Positions 48,081 to 58,922 of a stretch of DNA of 64,000 nt are shown here, piece by piece. Below the pieces are notes generated by a model. The model was not told the origin of the DNA, made no database searches, and worked only from the letters and a program-made list of their open reading frames with translations. The position numbers and the translations under genes are program-made. Positions within the stretch are counted from its first letter, which is position 1. Each line of letters begins with the position of its first letter. Origin of the DNA: Symbiodinium natans (lineage: Eukaryota > Sar > Dinophyceae > Suessiales > Symbiodiniaceae); NCBI GenBank assembly GCA_905221605.1, contig CAJNDS010002541.1, positions 304,501 to 368,500 of the forward strand. Direction: 5' to 3'.

Positions 48081-48644
48081 TCAGGTAGTCCAGGAGATTG
48101 AACTTGCACTCTTGAATTTCCACGGGTCTCTTGACCCAAAAGTCCAAGCGGATTTCCCTCGATCCCCCGACATTGCGCCCGAGTTAATGGCCGTCAGTCC
48201 ACCACCTCCAGCGACCGGGTTAGGTCCCACCGGACCCTGGCCTGGGATGGGTAAAGCCGTCCATCCCGCATCTCGGCCTTCACTTCTCTCAAAACCCACA
48301 TGTCCATCAAAACCACCATCATCTTGCCTTGTCACCGGAAAAACTGGTACCCCATCCGGCATGCCGCTCAAATCCCCACCTGCAGCGCGCGTCCGTTCCC
48401 TCTCCAGCTGTTGCCTCATACGCTGAGCCTGAGCCAGGGCATTCTCGGCACGCAACCTTTCCTCTTGCAACTGTCCCAACACGCCACTTAGTTGACGCCG
48501 AACCTCAGCCTGCGCGTCCTCACGACGTACAGAATCTGAAGTTCCTTCTGAAGTGGTACACGGCTGCTGACTGACAGTTGGCTGAGGTCCTTGAAGAAGC
48601 GGGGAAACATGTTGCAGGTGCTGACTTGTAGCCGGCGGCATCAA
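48081..48644 (-). pseudogene. gag coiled-coil part (copia-type element)
   Basis: The frame contains RRQLSGVLGQLQEERLRAEN followed by more charged heptads, a probable coiled coil. The intact element has a similar segment (VQEEVRRQVEAALAGQKGRL) in the same place. Frame continuity with the capsid part is lost. Confidence 0.65.
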
Positions 48645-49096
48645 GGACGTACCAATTGGCGATGTCGTCCAGGCTGTTCCCTCATGATGTTGCGAGCGGG
48701 ACCTGTTAGTGTCCGAGGAGACCTGGCTCCTTCACTGCTCCCAGGGTCGTCGCTTTTGCTGGAGCAACCACCGGACTCAGGCGCGAGCGATTTGGTTCGA
48801 TCTACGGGACGATGAGCAAGCGACGCCGCCGCACTGGATGATGTGTTTGGGAGAGTTTTTTCATAGGGCGTCGACGGCAGTGTCTGGAACTGCTGGAAGT
48901 GCTCAGGCCATGGTCCACCAGGAGGTGAGAGCAGGCTGGAGCCCAACGACGAGTAGAATACCAAAGCCGGAGAGGCAGCGTTGTCCTCCCTTCCATGGTT
49001 CGCAGCTGACGGTGCCAGACTCGTTGATCTAGCGTCAGCATTCCGTATCATATCATGAAGTCCTGCGTCTCCACGACCCCCAATGCTCGCATCCAA
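48641..49096 (-). pseudogene. gag N-terminal part (copia-type element)
   Basis: This is the first open frame after the 5' LTR, about 150 codons, Ser/Pro/Gly-rich with no known domain. It ends near the start of the next gag frame, which is offset, so a frameshift near 48700 separates them. The equivalent region of the intact element at 59253 is likewise low in complexity. Confidence 0.6.
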
Positions 49097-49132
49097 ATGC
49101 GCAGGGCAGCAGCAACTTGGGCTGTCATAATC

Positions 49133-49392
49133 TGTTGAAAGGCATGATCCATGTCGTCATCTGATGAGGTGGGTCCCAAGGGTGCATGTGGTTCCATGGC
49201 AGCACAAAGGCGGCTCCCGAATTTTCCACTCAAAGCAAACGTCGACATGTTGTAGTGTGATATGCTCGATGGCCTCTGTGCTTACATCGAACGTGGCTTC
49301 ATGCCTATCACTTGCTCGCTGCTCTACAGCGACTGAAAGAAAAAGCGGAGGGCCGGCAGCGATCATTCTTTACAAACCACCACCTTTCATCA
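49133..49392 (-). repeat. 5' LTR of the copia-type element
   Basis: 260 bp. It carries the GCGATCATTCTT block missing from the other LTR, and only a handful of substitutions separate the two, so the insertion is fairly young compared with the decay of its genes. The adjoining internal sequence in coding orientation, ATTATGACAGCCCAAG, is not a primer-binding site I recognise. Confidence 0.9.
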
Positions 49393-49397
49393 CCTAA

Positions 49398-52300
49398 ACC
49401 CTACAGACCCTAAACCCGAAACCCTTTTGAACATTTTGAGCTTGGAGTGTAGAGTTTAGGGGGCATCGGAAAGTTGCCTTTCCATTTGGGCCGAAAGGGC
49501 TTTCAGTTTCTGGCGTTTACGAATTGCGCTTTGGAGCTTGTAGAACTTTCCACCCCAAGCTCTAAACCTCCTAAGCCCTGCAAACCCTGAACTTCTAAAC
49601 CCATAAACCCTAAACTCTTACACCTTGAAACCTGAACCCTAAACCACATCGACGTGTTGAACGTGTTGCATGTGGAGGTAGAAAAAAATTAGGGACCCTT
49701 GTTTAGGCACCCTAAACTATAAGGAATACACAAAATAGACATCCCCAAAAGGCCCATAACTATTTTCAACCGCCAGGTGTGGTTCTGGCTCGACCCGTGG
49801 TTGTGCCGCCGGCGCCTCTTGAGGGAGGATATTGCTTAGATCTAGGGGCCGATAATTGCCCATGTGTGCTGCACACGTTCCATGCGGTTGCCTCTCTTGG
49901 AATGATGGCGAGTACCTGCCGGTGTTAGGCTGTTCTGCTCCTAAACCCTAAAGTCGTATCCTGGTTAGTGTAACCCCCCCCCCCCCCCAAACAATTAGGT
50001 AGTCTGTTTTTTAGTCTGTTTTTTTTGGTGGGGGGGGGAGGGTTTCGGGGAGGGGGGGGGGGGCGAAGAGGAGATGAAAGAAGAGAGGGTGGAAGAGGGA
50101 GAGCCCCTCTCCGGAAGCTTTATAAAATTCCGGGCCACCAGACCTTTTTAATAAATTGAGATTTTTGGATGCTCGTGGACAGCCCCCTTTAAAAATCTAT
50201 TGCCCGGCCCCGCCACATAAGCGAGTGAGTAAGGGATCCTAGCGGGCTGGGCTGACGCCGCGTTCGCATGCAAAACGCACATGCCGATTTGCTCGAACTT
50301 TCGCGTGGTTGACGTGAGGAAAACATCGGTGCCGTCGGTGTTTTCTGCGCTCCTGATTTCCGCGTTCGCGACCATGCCGATTAACTCGGTATTTACGAGG
50401 TTTCGCGCGGTTGACATGCCGAAAACATCGGGGCCGTCGTTATTTTTCGGCGCCTCCGATCTCCGCGTTTTCCGCGCCTCCGAATTCCGCGTGCGCGAGC
50501 ACGCCGAACACATCTTTGTGCGCAGCGTCGCTTGGCCAGAGCATCCATGGCCGAACCATGATTACGTACGTGTCACCAGTGCATCCGGTTTGACCAGAGC
50601 ATCCATGGCGGAACGATGATTACGTCCGTGTTGCCAGTGCGTGCGATTGGCCAGAGGTCAGTCCTGGTACACCCTGAACCCTTTGCCTTGCCCAGGGAGG
50701 GAGGAACGGAACAAGGTTCAGCATTGGAGTTGAGTCTTAAGGTTGAGTCTTGGAGTTGGCTTTTCGTGTTGCGTTTTGGGTTCGAGTTCGTGAGGCTGCT
50801 ACCCTAAACCCTAAACCCACAATTAGGGGGTTTCTGTCTTGGGTTTGCCCGAAACAAAAGCCCTTGATACTCAACCCTACGAAAAAAATCACACTTCCGG
50901 GCCACCACACTAATCAGGATTCAACATTAAGCTTAAACGAACCACGAATTGGAGCAGGCTTCAACCGCACGACCTTCAGGAGTCAGGTTCAGGGTTCAGG
51001 GTCGAAGGCCGATCGTTGGATGTGATTCTCGGGATTTGAGGTGTTCAGTGCCTCACGGATGGGGCCCGTTTATTGTTCGAAGGCGTGCCTTCGTAGTTTG
51101 ACGTTTAAATTGATCCAAGACCTTAGGGTTTAGGTAAGGGTTTATGGTTAGGAGCCGCTCCTGCTCTTTACTGTCTGCCTCGGCATGGAAGCTTGTTATC
51201 TGCCTAAACTAGGAGCCCAAGACGTCAAATCATTGAAGCCCTAAGCGCAACCTTTCAAGCATGTCCCGCCTGGCCGAAAAGGTTGGACATTCCCAGAAGT
51301 TGACGTTACTGGAATGTTAAAGGACCCTAAGCCCTACCCAAAAAAAGCAGCAACTACACCCAAGCCCTAGGCAACACTAGTAATTAGACCCATTTGGTGA
51401 GGTTCCCTTATTAGCCCAGCTACCCCTACCAATCTTACTAAAAAGAAAGCCACGAACAATTGGGGCGTTTGGGGTTTAGGCTTAGGGTTTAGGGGTTTTA
51501 GGTTTAAGGTCGGGTTTAGGGTTGACGGTGTGGGGCTTTAGGGTTGTAGGGTTCAGGGTTTAGGGGTTTAGGGTTGTGAGCGTTGGGTTCGGGCGGTCGG
51601 CCTCTACTTGAGATTCTAGTGTTTCTGGGGCTGTCTGAAGGGCCTAGGCGTTTAGCAGTTTAGCGTTTGGCGTTCAGAGTTTAGAGTCAAGTTTTTAAGG
51701 GGTTTGCGGTCAAGGGTTCAGGAGTCAGCCCTACACTCACCGTGGCCCCCGACTGCACTTGGCCCTGAACCCCAAACCCTAATCCCCGAAATCTGATTCA
51801 CTTATAACCCTGTAAACCCTAAATTCCCCTAAACCCTAAACTTCCTAAACCCTAAGCATCCCTAAGCCCTAAATCAAAAAACCATCTCGTTTACTCAGCC
51901 CTGCAATGAGGGTAAGGGTTTCCGCATCTTTCGGTCCTGGATTTGGGTCGTTTCCGACATTATGACCCTTTTTCATTCCCGGCACCCTTAACGGACCCCA
52001 AACTGGCCCCAAACCCAAACCCTAAACCCTAAACCTTAAACCCTATTCGCCGAATTTAGAGAACGACCCCGTAGCCAGTGGCCCGGGAGGTACCTTGAGT
52101 TCCGAAACCCCCATATACCAGAATATACTCTCATGGGGAATGTTGAGTATTCGGGGTCGGGGTGGGTGCAATATTAAGGGCGGGGTAAATGTTCCCAAGT
52201 CCGTTCCCATGGTGAGAACGTGGCACTCAATACTTCCTCCGCTATTTTTACTTAATCCTGTCTTCAGATAGCCTGATTGCCTGATTCCAGGGTAAAGGGC

Positions 52301-52480
52301 AGTCAAAGATACCCTAAAACCTAAAGCCCTAAAACCCTAAGACCCTAAAACCCTGAAAACCTTGAAACCCTAAAAACCCTAAACCCTAAACCAAAAAATC
52401 CTTAGTCTCTAAATCCCTCAACCCTAGAACCCTCAACCCTAAACCTTAAACCCATAAGACCTAAACCCTAAACCCTAAAG
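49398..52480. other. Degenerate telomere-like intergenic sequence with a CpG-rich island
   Basis: Telomere-like motifs resume directly after the retrotransposon and cluster near 49600-49640, 51465-51580, 51770-51870 and 52300-52480. C- and G-runs lie at 49976-49988 and 50030-50064. No gene was recognised. Confidence 0.55.
50280..50660. repeat. CpG-rich island made of two short tandem duplications
   Basis: A ~93-bp unit (CATGCCGATT...GGTTGAC...GAAAACATCGG.GCCGTCG) occurs at 50280 and 50373. A ~57-bp unit (GGCCAGAGCATCCATGGC, then GATTACGT, then CAGTGC) occurs at 50534 and 50591, with a partial copy at 50648. CpG frequency is high. Confidence 0.75.
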
Positions 52481-52592
52481 CCAAGCCAAGAAAAAATCCC
52501 GCAAGCCAGGCTTGGCCATCGCCGCCAGCTTCGTGGCAATCGGCCTCGGCTCTGTCTTCATCAGCCGCTCGGGTTTATGGTACGGGACCTAA
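52481..52592 (+). CDS. Exon-like fragment with a membrane segment
   Basis: A frame beginning in the telomere-like flank reads KKSRKPGLAIAASFVAIGLG then SVFISRSGLWYGT and stops at TAA near 52592. One hydrophobic helix is evident. It overlaps, on the other strand, the small frame attached to the spliced-leader relic, so at most one of the two is real. Confidence 0.2.
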
Positions 52593-52692
52593 AACAACTC
52601 CAAAAGGCCGCCAAGATCAATCTCCCTGGGCCAAGCAAAGACAAACCCCAAACCAAGTCACAACTCTTTTCCTTTGACAGGCGCATTGCCAT
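52561..52692 (-). CDS. Small ORF directly after a spliced-leader relic
   Basis: A 43-codon frame (begins MAMRLSKEKSCDLVWGLSLL, ends at TGA 52561-52563). Its ATG follows the spliced-leader-like 11-mer without any gap. It could be the 5' end of a retroposed mRNA or a chance frame. No domain was recognised. Confidence 0.2.
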   Translation of the reverse strand: MAMRLSKEKSCDLVWGLSLLGPGRLILAAFWSCFRSRTINPSG

Positions 52693-52703
52693 CTTGAGCC
52701 AAA
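52693..52703 (-). other. Possible spliced-leader relic (11 nt)
   Basis: On the minus strand, TTTGGCTCAAG equals the last 11 nt of the dinoflagellate spliced leader, preceded by AAAAAC, which does not match. Chance expectation for an 11-mer over both strands of 64 kb is roughly 0.03. Confidence 0.4.
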
Positions 52704-53060
52704 GTTTTTAACGGGGACATTGCCCTTTCATAATACTTCTAGTCCCATCTCCGCACTCCCCCTGTCCCAGGTTTCCTGGGGCACGTTTGGAGATGGCAAC
52801 ATTGGCCAAAAACTGCACTTTTGGCAGCAGCCACAAAATGTTCAACTCGCGGGACGGTCCGCAGCCCTTGGCTCTGTGAAACACATTCTCTTTTCGTCGC
52901 ATTGGACGGCCCATAGCCCATTGGCTAAGCTTCACCGCTGAGGATTTCTTCACTTCAAACGGATGAGGTCTACTCTTCGGTAAACCTTTCCCCCCCGAGG
53001 AAGTCAGCGCTCACTCCTTTTTGACTGGCCCTGGGTTGTGAATAGTGCAGAACATCGCAA
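52704..53060. other. Intergenic; possible 3' flank of the copia fragment
   Basis: Unique sequence with open frames on both strands but no domain. No copy of an LTR is visible here. Confidence 0.4.
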
Positions 53061-54610
53061 TCACTGCTTGCATGCATACAGTTTCCTCCCACGTTGTATA
53101 CAGTGTAGCGCTCGTAGGAATGACCACCACTTTCTGGCCCCACAGCCAACGCCGAAGTCGCTGTAGACCAAAACGAAGCATTTCCCAGAACAAATCACCA
53201 CCACCAGGTACACCCCAAGGTCCAGATGGTTTAAGGTCGTTTCAATCCATTGTGCCAGAAACATAGCCGTAGACGTACTCGATTTCAGGCAAATGCCATC
53301 CTCAGAGCAGAAAAAGCCAGGTGTTAAAGGTTCCTCTTCGCTGGGATTCGCAGCCAAACCTTGAAGAGATGCAGCCACCATCATAACTACCGCAGCAATG
53401 GTAACCTTCTTCAGGTCTGTTCCTTGAACCAGCATCTGTAAACCCCACAAACTTTTCAATTTAGCACACACTTGCCCACTCATGAGCTTGGTCAGCAGGT
53501 CGGCTAGCATATGCTCGCCCCGAAGGTGTGCAATCACCATATATCCACGGTCCACCAGAGACCTTACACCCACAGCTCGAATCCGTAGGTGTCTCGTCCT
53601 CCAGCTTCCAGCCGGATACTGAATAATTGAACATGTTGAAACAGAATCTGTATACAGCACTTTTTGCAGTGACTCCTCCTCCGTTCCTACCAGGGAAGCA
53701 ATTATTGGCGTACACGACTGAATCATCGTCGCCCCCTTTACAGACGCGTGTAACTCAGCTTCAGCAGTACTTAAAGCCACCGTTCACTGTCTTTGTGTTG
53801 CCCACATCACCGGGCAGTTGCCCCAAACCACGACTGCACCAGAGTGACTCTTCTCATTTTCCCCAGCTGCGAAGCTATCATCAGCATAAGACTCAGCCAC
53901 TTTTATGCTCCACCGATATCTCAGGAGTTCATTGCGCTCCCTTGTGCCAGCGGTCACCTTGCCATAGGAATACCCAGCGTAGGTGTCGCAGCCAGATACT
54001 TGAAGACCTCTTCAGCTTCTTTCGCCACAAACCGTGGCCTTCGAGAAGATCCACAACGACAGCTGGCTTGTGCAGAATGGCTGGCTTGTGCAGAATGCCA
54101 AGTCCGACCTCGTCTTAATCGCAACCCAGACAAACTCCCCCACGGCCCCTGAGAAGGGATATCCACATCCTCCTTTTCACCAGGTGTTTCTTTCACCATA
54201 GGTACATTGCTACCTCCCCCAGACTCGTCAATTTGGTATCCGCGCCTGTGTAGCAAATCTCGAACAAAATCCTCTTGGTTCAGAAAGAAAGAAGGTGTCG
54301 TTTCTGTACCAAATCTGAACCCCTAAAAATTTCAGGAATCCGTCTCCGCAGCCCGGACCACAGAATTCAGGTTCCGATGTTTTCCTTTCCTTCCTGATCT
54401 GTCCCAGCGCCTCCCGGATCACGTGTCATATTCCCGGCAAACAAGAACATCCACGTAGAGGCCCATAGTCCCCACTAATTCGCTCACGCCTTTCAGTTTC
54501 TCCTGGGCCATCACCAGAATAAACTTGGGTCTGCGTTGGACCTCTGAAAACTCATAAGTCGTCCATCTCCGGACACCCAAGACATGCCTTGAAGACGTTG
54601 ATCTCGCCAC
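53061..54610 (-). pseudogene. Truncated copia-type fragment: RT end, RNase H, C-terminal extension
   Basis: The upstream frame (54419-54610) ends in LVGTMGLYVDVLVCREYDT; the YVDV strongly resembles a frame-broken YVDD catalytic motif of reverse transcriptase. Frame 54228-54422 holds FLKFLGVQIWYRND, the usual FLG motif after the palm. Frame 53061-53780 is the best preserved: LSTAEAELHASVKGA, TDSVSTCSI, GSWRTRHLRIRA and HMLADLLTK are the RNase H and terminal motifs, followed by two or three membrane helices and a Cys-poor tail. No LTR was found on either side. The 5' break abuts a CT-rich low-complexity region. It is a different copy and subfamily from the 42273 element. Confidence 0.85.
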
Positions 54611-54624
54611 TCCATCTATGCTGC

Positions 54625-55225
54625 AGGACTCTCAGCCAAACCCTCTTTTACTGTCTCTCTCTTTCTTTCGGCTTTCCTTTTTGGCTCTTGTTCTGATTCT
54701 GCCATTCTCGTATTCGCTCTCTTTTTCTCTTGTCTTGTCCCTTACTCCCTTGTCTTCTTCCTTGTGCATCGTCCTTCTGACTGACAAAGGGAAGAGGCAG
54801 GGCAGGGAGATAAGGGAAGGAAGAGGGGAAGAGAAGGGAGCGAGGAGTGGGGGAAAGATAAATACCAAGTCAAAGGTAACAAGCGATAAAGAGAAGCGAC
54901 AAAGGGAATTTGCAACAATAGAAGGGAGGGAAAGAGGGGAGAGAGGGGAGAGAGGGAGGGAGGGAGGGAGGGAGGGAGGGAGGGAGAGAGAGAGAGAGAG
55001 AGAGATTAAGAGAGGCATGAAGACGAGGAAGAACAAGATGATGAGAGCGAGAGCATCTTGCTTTCCCAGAGCTCTCCGTCCGTTTCATTCTCCTTTCTTA
55101 TGAAGAGAACAGGGAGAAGAGAAGAAAAAACAGCAAGGGAAGAGAAAGCGAGAGACCCAAGCGAAGGAGGATATCACCCTTCCTCTCCCCACCATCTTCC
55201 TCCGTCCTCTCTCTCTCTCTCTCTC

Positions 55226-55273
<48 letters not shown>

Positions 55274-55290
55274 GCTATTCCTTACTCTTT
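54625..55290. repeat. CT-rich then GA-rich low-complexity region
   Basis: A CT-rich stretch (54640-54780) is followed by GA-rich sequence with (GGGA)n and (GA)n at about 54945-55010, and (CT)n at about 55205-55270. Long Ser/Leu or Arg/Glu frames on both strands are artefacts. Confidence 0.9.
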
Positions 55291-57128
55291 GCAGAAAGTT
55301 TTGGAAAGGAGGGGAAGGAGAGGGGCAAGAGATGGCAGAGAGACGGAGAGAGTGAGAGAGAAGGAGAGGGCAAAACAACAAGAGATACAACATCGCAAGG
55401 GGGAAGGAAAGGAGAGAGAAACACATCGAGAGGAAGTGGCGTCTTCCTTTTCCCTTTCGTTCGTGCTATCCTTGTCGTTGCAACATTCTGAAAGAAGAAG
55501 GCAAAAAGAACAGAGAAGAATGATTAAACAAATGAGGACAGTGAGGGAAAGACATCTCCACCCGCATTCCTTTGTAATCACTTCCTTTCTTTTTGTCTTC
55601 TCGAAAATTGTTAAAGAAACAAGCACGAAAGAGAAATGACCGACCTATTCTTGATGGTTCCGGTCTGGGCGCCGAGATGTTTATGACATGATACGTGGGC
55701 TACCGTAAATCCTAAACCCTAAACCCTTTTGCAAAGAGTTGCTTGAAATATGAAACAACAAATATTAAATAATACTCTAAGCCCAGAACCTATATCTGAT
55801 ACTTGCAAAGTCATCGTTTAAATAAGAAACAAAAGGGATTGCCAAATAATACGTAAAGGTCCATGCCACTTAGGGGTTTAGGGGTTTAGGGTTTACATAG
55901 GGTTTAGTTTAGGGGTTTAGGCGTTTGGGGGTTTAGGATGCTATAGGGTGTAAAGTTTTAGGGTTCCAGTGGTTGTTACACTCTGGGGTTTGAGACGAGA
56001 TTGCCAGATGCCGCGGTTGAGGTTCGAAAGATCCCGAAGTCGCACTTCCCAGCTCAAACCTCAAGATGCCTTCTTCCATGCATCCTGGGCTCACGGCCCT
56101 GACTCAGTGCCGAGTCCCGCTATTGTGCGCGTAGAGGGTAGGGACAGCGTTTGGGATCCCTGAATGGGGCCCTAAACCCTCAACCTTAAACCTTAAACCT
56201 TAAACCCTAAACCCTAAACCCTAAAAAAGCCTGAGTCGAGTCCAAGGCAAACCCGCGCGCTTCCTCGCGTGCAGCTCCGCACCTTGCCTAGCCGAGCAGT
56301 GGATGTTGGGTCCGGGGTTTGGTGTACTGGTTTAGGGTTTAGGATTTAGGGTTTAGGGTTTAGGGTTTAGGGCTGAGTACCGGGCATGTTTCATGAGAGA
56401 TTGCGCTAGCAAGCGTTAGGACGTGAGGGATGTCGCTTCGGGGGATCCCTTTGATACAGGATTTGAAGGGTCTGGGGTTTAGGCACCGTGATGTCTTTTT
56501 GTCTTCATGGGGAGCCTGCTGTGCACTCTGCAGAATCGAAGGTGGCGGCTCGTAGACATCCTTGGCCAAGGTAATGGCGTTTAATTTCTTTGTGCATGGC
56601 CAGGCATTCGTTTGTTCATTTTGGGTTTCAGGTCGTGAGCAGCTAGCCGTTGGCAGCTATCTTCTAGTGCGGCACTGTTGTCTATTCTCTCGAGGTTACG
56701 ACTGCTGATGGACCAGATCGGGCATTGCCCACAGTGAAGAAGATGCTGGCGTTCCAAGGGCCACGCCTCCTTCAATGCCAGGAATCTGACCTCGAACCTC
56801 TACAGGGTTTGGGTTCAAGGTTCTGTGCGAGTAAGACTGGACTACCAAGTGACAGAAAGGCTCGACGTACCGAAACTATTCCTTATCTATGTTGAATCTT
56901 TTCCACGTGAAGGTATATCCACACTCGCTTAGCGCCCCTGCCGCCCCCGAAGACTCCCGTCAGAGGCAACCCCGAGCCCCCAACCCAAATGCATGAGCCG
57001 TGAACGTTAAGCCTTCCTCCCTAGCACCCTTCGAGAGTCGGGGGAGGAGTTCCTGTGGAAGCCCAGTCGTTGACTCTTTACTCCTGCGCATGGAGGAAAC
57101 TCTGCGCTAAGCAAAGAGATGCTTCAAA
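55291..57128. other. GA-rich tail and telomere-like sequence, no gene recognised
   Basis: GA-rich sequence fades by about 55640. Telomere-like clusters occur at 55705-55730, 55868-55965, 56170-56225 and 56330-56372, switching orientation between them. Short frames in between carry no recognisable domain. Confidence 0.5.
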
Positions 57129-57224
57129 ATGTTCCCCCTTATACTAACAGCCCTTAATAGGGTGGGAGTATAGTACCCCCTATTCTCATCCCTATACAGG
57201 ACTGTTTTATTTGGGGGGGAACAT
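57129..57224. mobile_element. 96-bp element with terminal inverted repeats
   Basis: It starts ATGTTCCCCCTTATACTAACAG and ends CTGTTTTATTTGGGGGGGAACAT in two halves, an imperfect inverted repeat of about 23 bp. The core contains GTATAGTACCCCCTATTCTC. No clear target duplication. MITE-like. Confidence 0.55.
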
Positions 57225-57792
57225 CCCAAGACATTCGCTAAAAGTCTTGGCCTACCCTTCCAAAGTTTCGCACATCTCTTTCCTCCATCCGCTGCAGGAG
57301 CCAATGTGCATACAAATCTTCCTTCTCGGGCCTTGAAGGTCTTCTTGGGACAAAGGACACAAAGCTAAGTACACGGGGGGGGGGGGGGGTCAAATTTGAA
57401 TGCCCCAGCTGCTGATTCGTTGCCTTTCGCCGCACGGCCACGCAGAGATGGATGCAGAGCAACGCGAGGGGATTCAGGATTGAGGGGTTTAGGGTTGAGG
57501 GGTCTAGGGTTCGGGGGATAGGGCTCGGGGGAGTTTAGGGGCTCGGGAATTGATGGCTACAGGTTTGCAGCGTTGAAGGGTGGTGCTCTTGGCATGGTTA
57601 GTTGTTAAAGGCTTTGTCGGGCTTTAGGAACAGCGGTGTTTTGGGGGCTTCGGACATCGGATGGCTTAGTAAGGATGCCTTGGCAGAGAAGCTCTGTTAG
57701 TTGACATCTTGAGCAAAGCGGAAGAAGGCTACGAGGCCTGGTTCCACTGGAAGTGGCTGAGGAACCAGGCCAAAGGAGCAAGCCCCCCAAAG
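57225..57792. other. Intergenic with a poly-G run
   Basis: A 14-G run at 57376-57389 and a TTTAGGG/TTGAGGG cluster at 57480-57540 are the only notable features. Confidence 0.5.
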
Positions 57793-57894
57793 TTGGGGGT
57801 TTCCGAAATTAGGCACCTTATTGGGGTCCTCATTATAATAAGGGAATCCTAGTGGGATCTCGATTAGGGGTCAATTCTGTTTGGAAACCCCCAA
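57793..57894. mobile_element. 102-bp MITE-like element, copy 1
   Basis: Perfect 12-bp terminal inverted repeats (TTGGGGGTTTCC...GGAAACCCCCAA). The interior, ATTGGGGTCCT...ATAAGGGAAT..., aligns with the second copy at 58112, and both are exactly 102 bp. Confidence 0.65.
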
Positions 57895-58111
57895 AAAATT
57901 GGAATGGGTGCGCGAAAATAGCCGCCCCCCGGTGCCGTTGCATTTGGCCGATTTGAATCTTCGCCGGTTGCAGCAGCAGTGCGCTCTGGGCGTTTCACCA
58001 TGGCACTAGCTGGAGTCATGCCTGCCTGACTTGATTAAAACAGCCGCCATTAGAATCTTTGTTGATAAGGCCCCCTATGGTACGATACAATTCCCGTCAA
58101 CTTCCCCATAC
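57895..58111. other. Spacer between the two MITE-like copies
   Basis: Unique sequence, no gene recognised. Confidence 0.5.
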
Positions 58112-58213
58112 GGAGGTTTCCGAACTTGGGGGTACCGCATTGGGGTCCTTTCTGATAAGGGAATGCTACTATTTGGGGGTCTATTTAGGGGTCCCCTATT
58201 TTCGTAAGCCTCC
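58112..58213. mobile_element. 102-bp MITE-like element, copy 2
   Basis: Imperfect inverted ends (GGAGGTTTCC / GTAAGCCTCC) and shared interior landmarks with copy 1 (GGTTTCCGAA, CATTGGGGTCCT, GATAAGGGAATGCTA) in the same orientation. Confidence 0.6.
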
Positions 58214-58399
58214 ATGTCATGGCGGTTCGTAGACCACCTTTTGTTCGAGAAACACCTGCTGGAGAAGCCTCTACCACACACGATTTCGGATTTCTGCATC
58301 ACGCGCCCTTTAGTGCGCAAAGCCCGAAAGGAACCCTCTGAATTCCTGGTTTGTGGGGAAGGGCGTCTGATGGGACGTTAATTAGCGCAAGGGTTTAAG

Positions 58400-58560
58400 G
58401 GTTCCGGAAGCCAATTTTGGGCTTGGGGAGCAAATTTTGGGCTTTGGGGCCAATTTTGGGTTGGAAGCCAATTTTGGAAGGCAATTTGGGAAGCCAATCC
58501 CAATTTGGGGTTTTGGAAGCCGATTTTGGGCTTTGGGAGGCGATTTGGGTTTGGTTTGCC
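58400..58560. repeat. CCAATTTTGGGCTT-type minisatellite
   Basis: Six to eight irregular units of GGAAGCCAATTTTGGGCTT with length variation, giving Pro/Lys-rich frames on minus by repetition only. Confidence 0.8.
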
Positions 58561-58922
58561 AGGACATGGGAAGGCCCCAGAGGTTTAAGTAAATTGAACA
58601 TGTGGCCTCCCGGCCTCCTGCTTTGGATTAATTTTGCTTAAATTCTGTTTGTCAGCTGTTTAGACAAATATCTTGGAAATTCAGAATGATACCACATATA
58701 ACTTCTATTTATTTTGTTTTGAGGGTTTCGGATTTCGGATTTAGGGTTTGGGGTTTGGGGTTTATAAACTCTTTTATAAACATTTTGGTTTATTTTTGGT
58801 TGATTGCAATACTGTTTTTGAGCAGAGGATTTTGGATTTAGGGTTTAGGGTTTTGTTGGGATAAGGGAAGCCTCTGAGAAGGCTGAAGTGGAGAAGGGCA
58901 CCATGCCTTTGTGTGCAGGATG
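58561..58922. other. Intergenic; telomere-like tract before the third copia element
   Basis: AT-richer sequence with TTTAGGGTTTGGGG motifs at 58738-58768 and 58838-58853. The tract ends GGGTTTAGGGTTT and is followed by TGTTGGGATAAGG at 58854, a start typical of copia LTRs. The matching 3' LTR would lie beyond the window, so the boundary is unproven. Confidence 0.45.

Larger units (their letters stand above)
42273..49392 (-). mobile_element. Complete but decayed Ty1/copia-type LTR retrotransposon
   Basis: The 7,120-bp element is bounded by direct LTRs (42273-42521 and 49133-49392) and a 5-bp target duplication, CCTAA, at 42268-42272 and 49393-49397. Removing the element restores a continuous CCCTAAACCCTA tract. 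LTR ends are TGATGAAAGG...CAACA in coding orientation. A purine-rich AATCAGGAGGAG precedes the 3' LTR. Coding order on minus is gag, CCCH finger, CCHC knuckle, protease remnant, linker, integrase, an oxygenase-like domain, RNase H end and a C-terminal extension. Integrase upstream of RNase H is the copia order. At least six frameshifts or stops are visible. The protease DSG motif, the GGPP-type motif and the reverse transcriptase palm appear deleted, so it is not autonomous. Confidence 0.9.

Noticed and set aside
54618-55639. Frames of 113-193 codons in CT/GA-rich DNA
   Set aside because: Low-complexity composition in every phase, with no domain.
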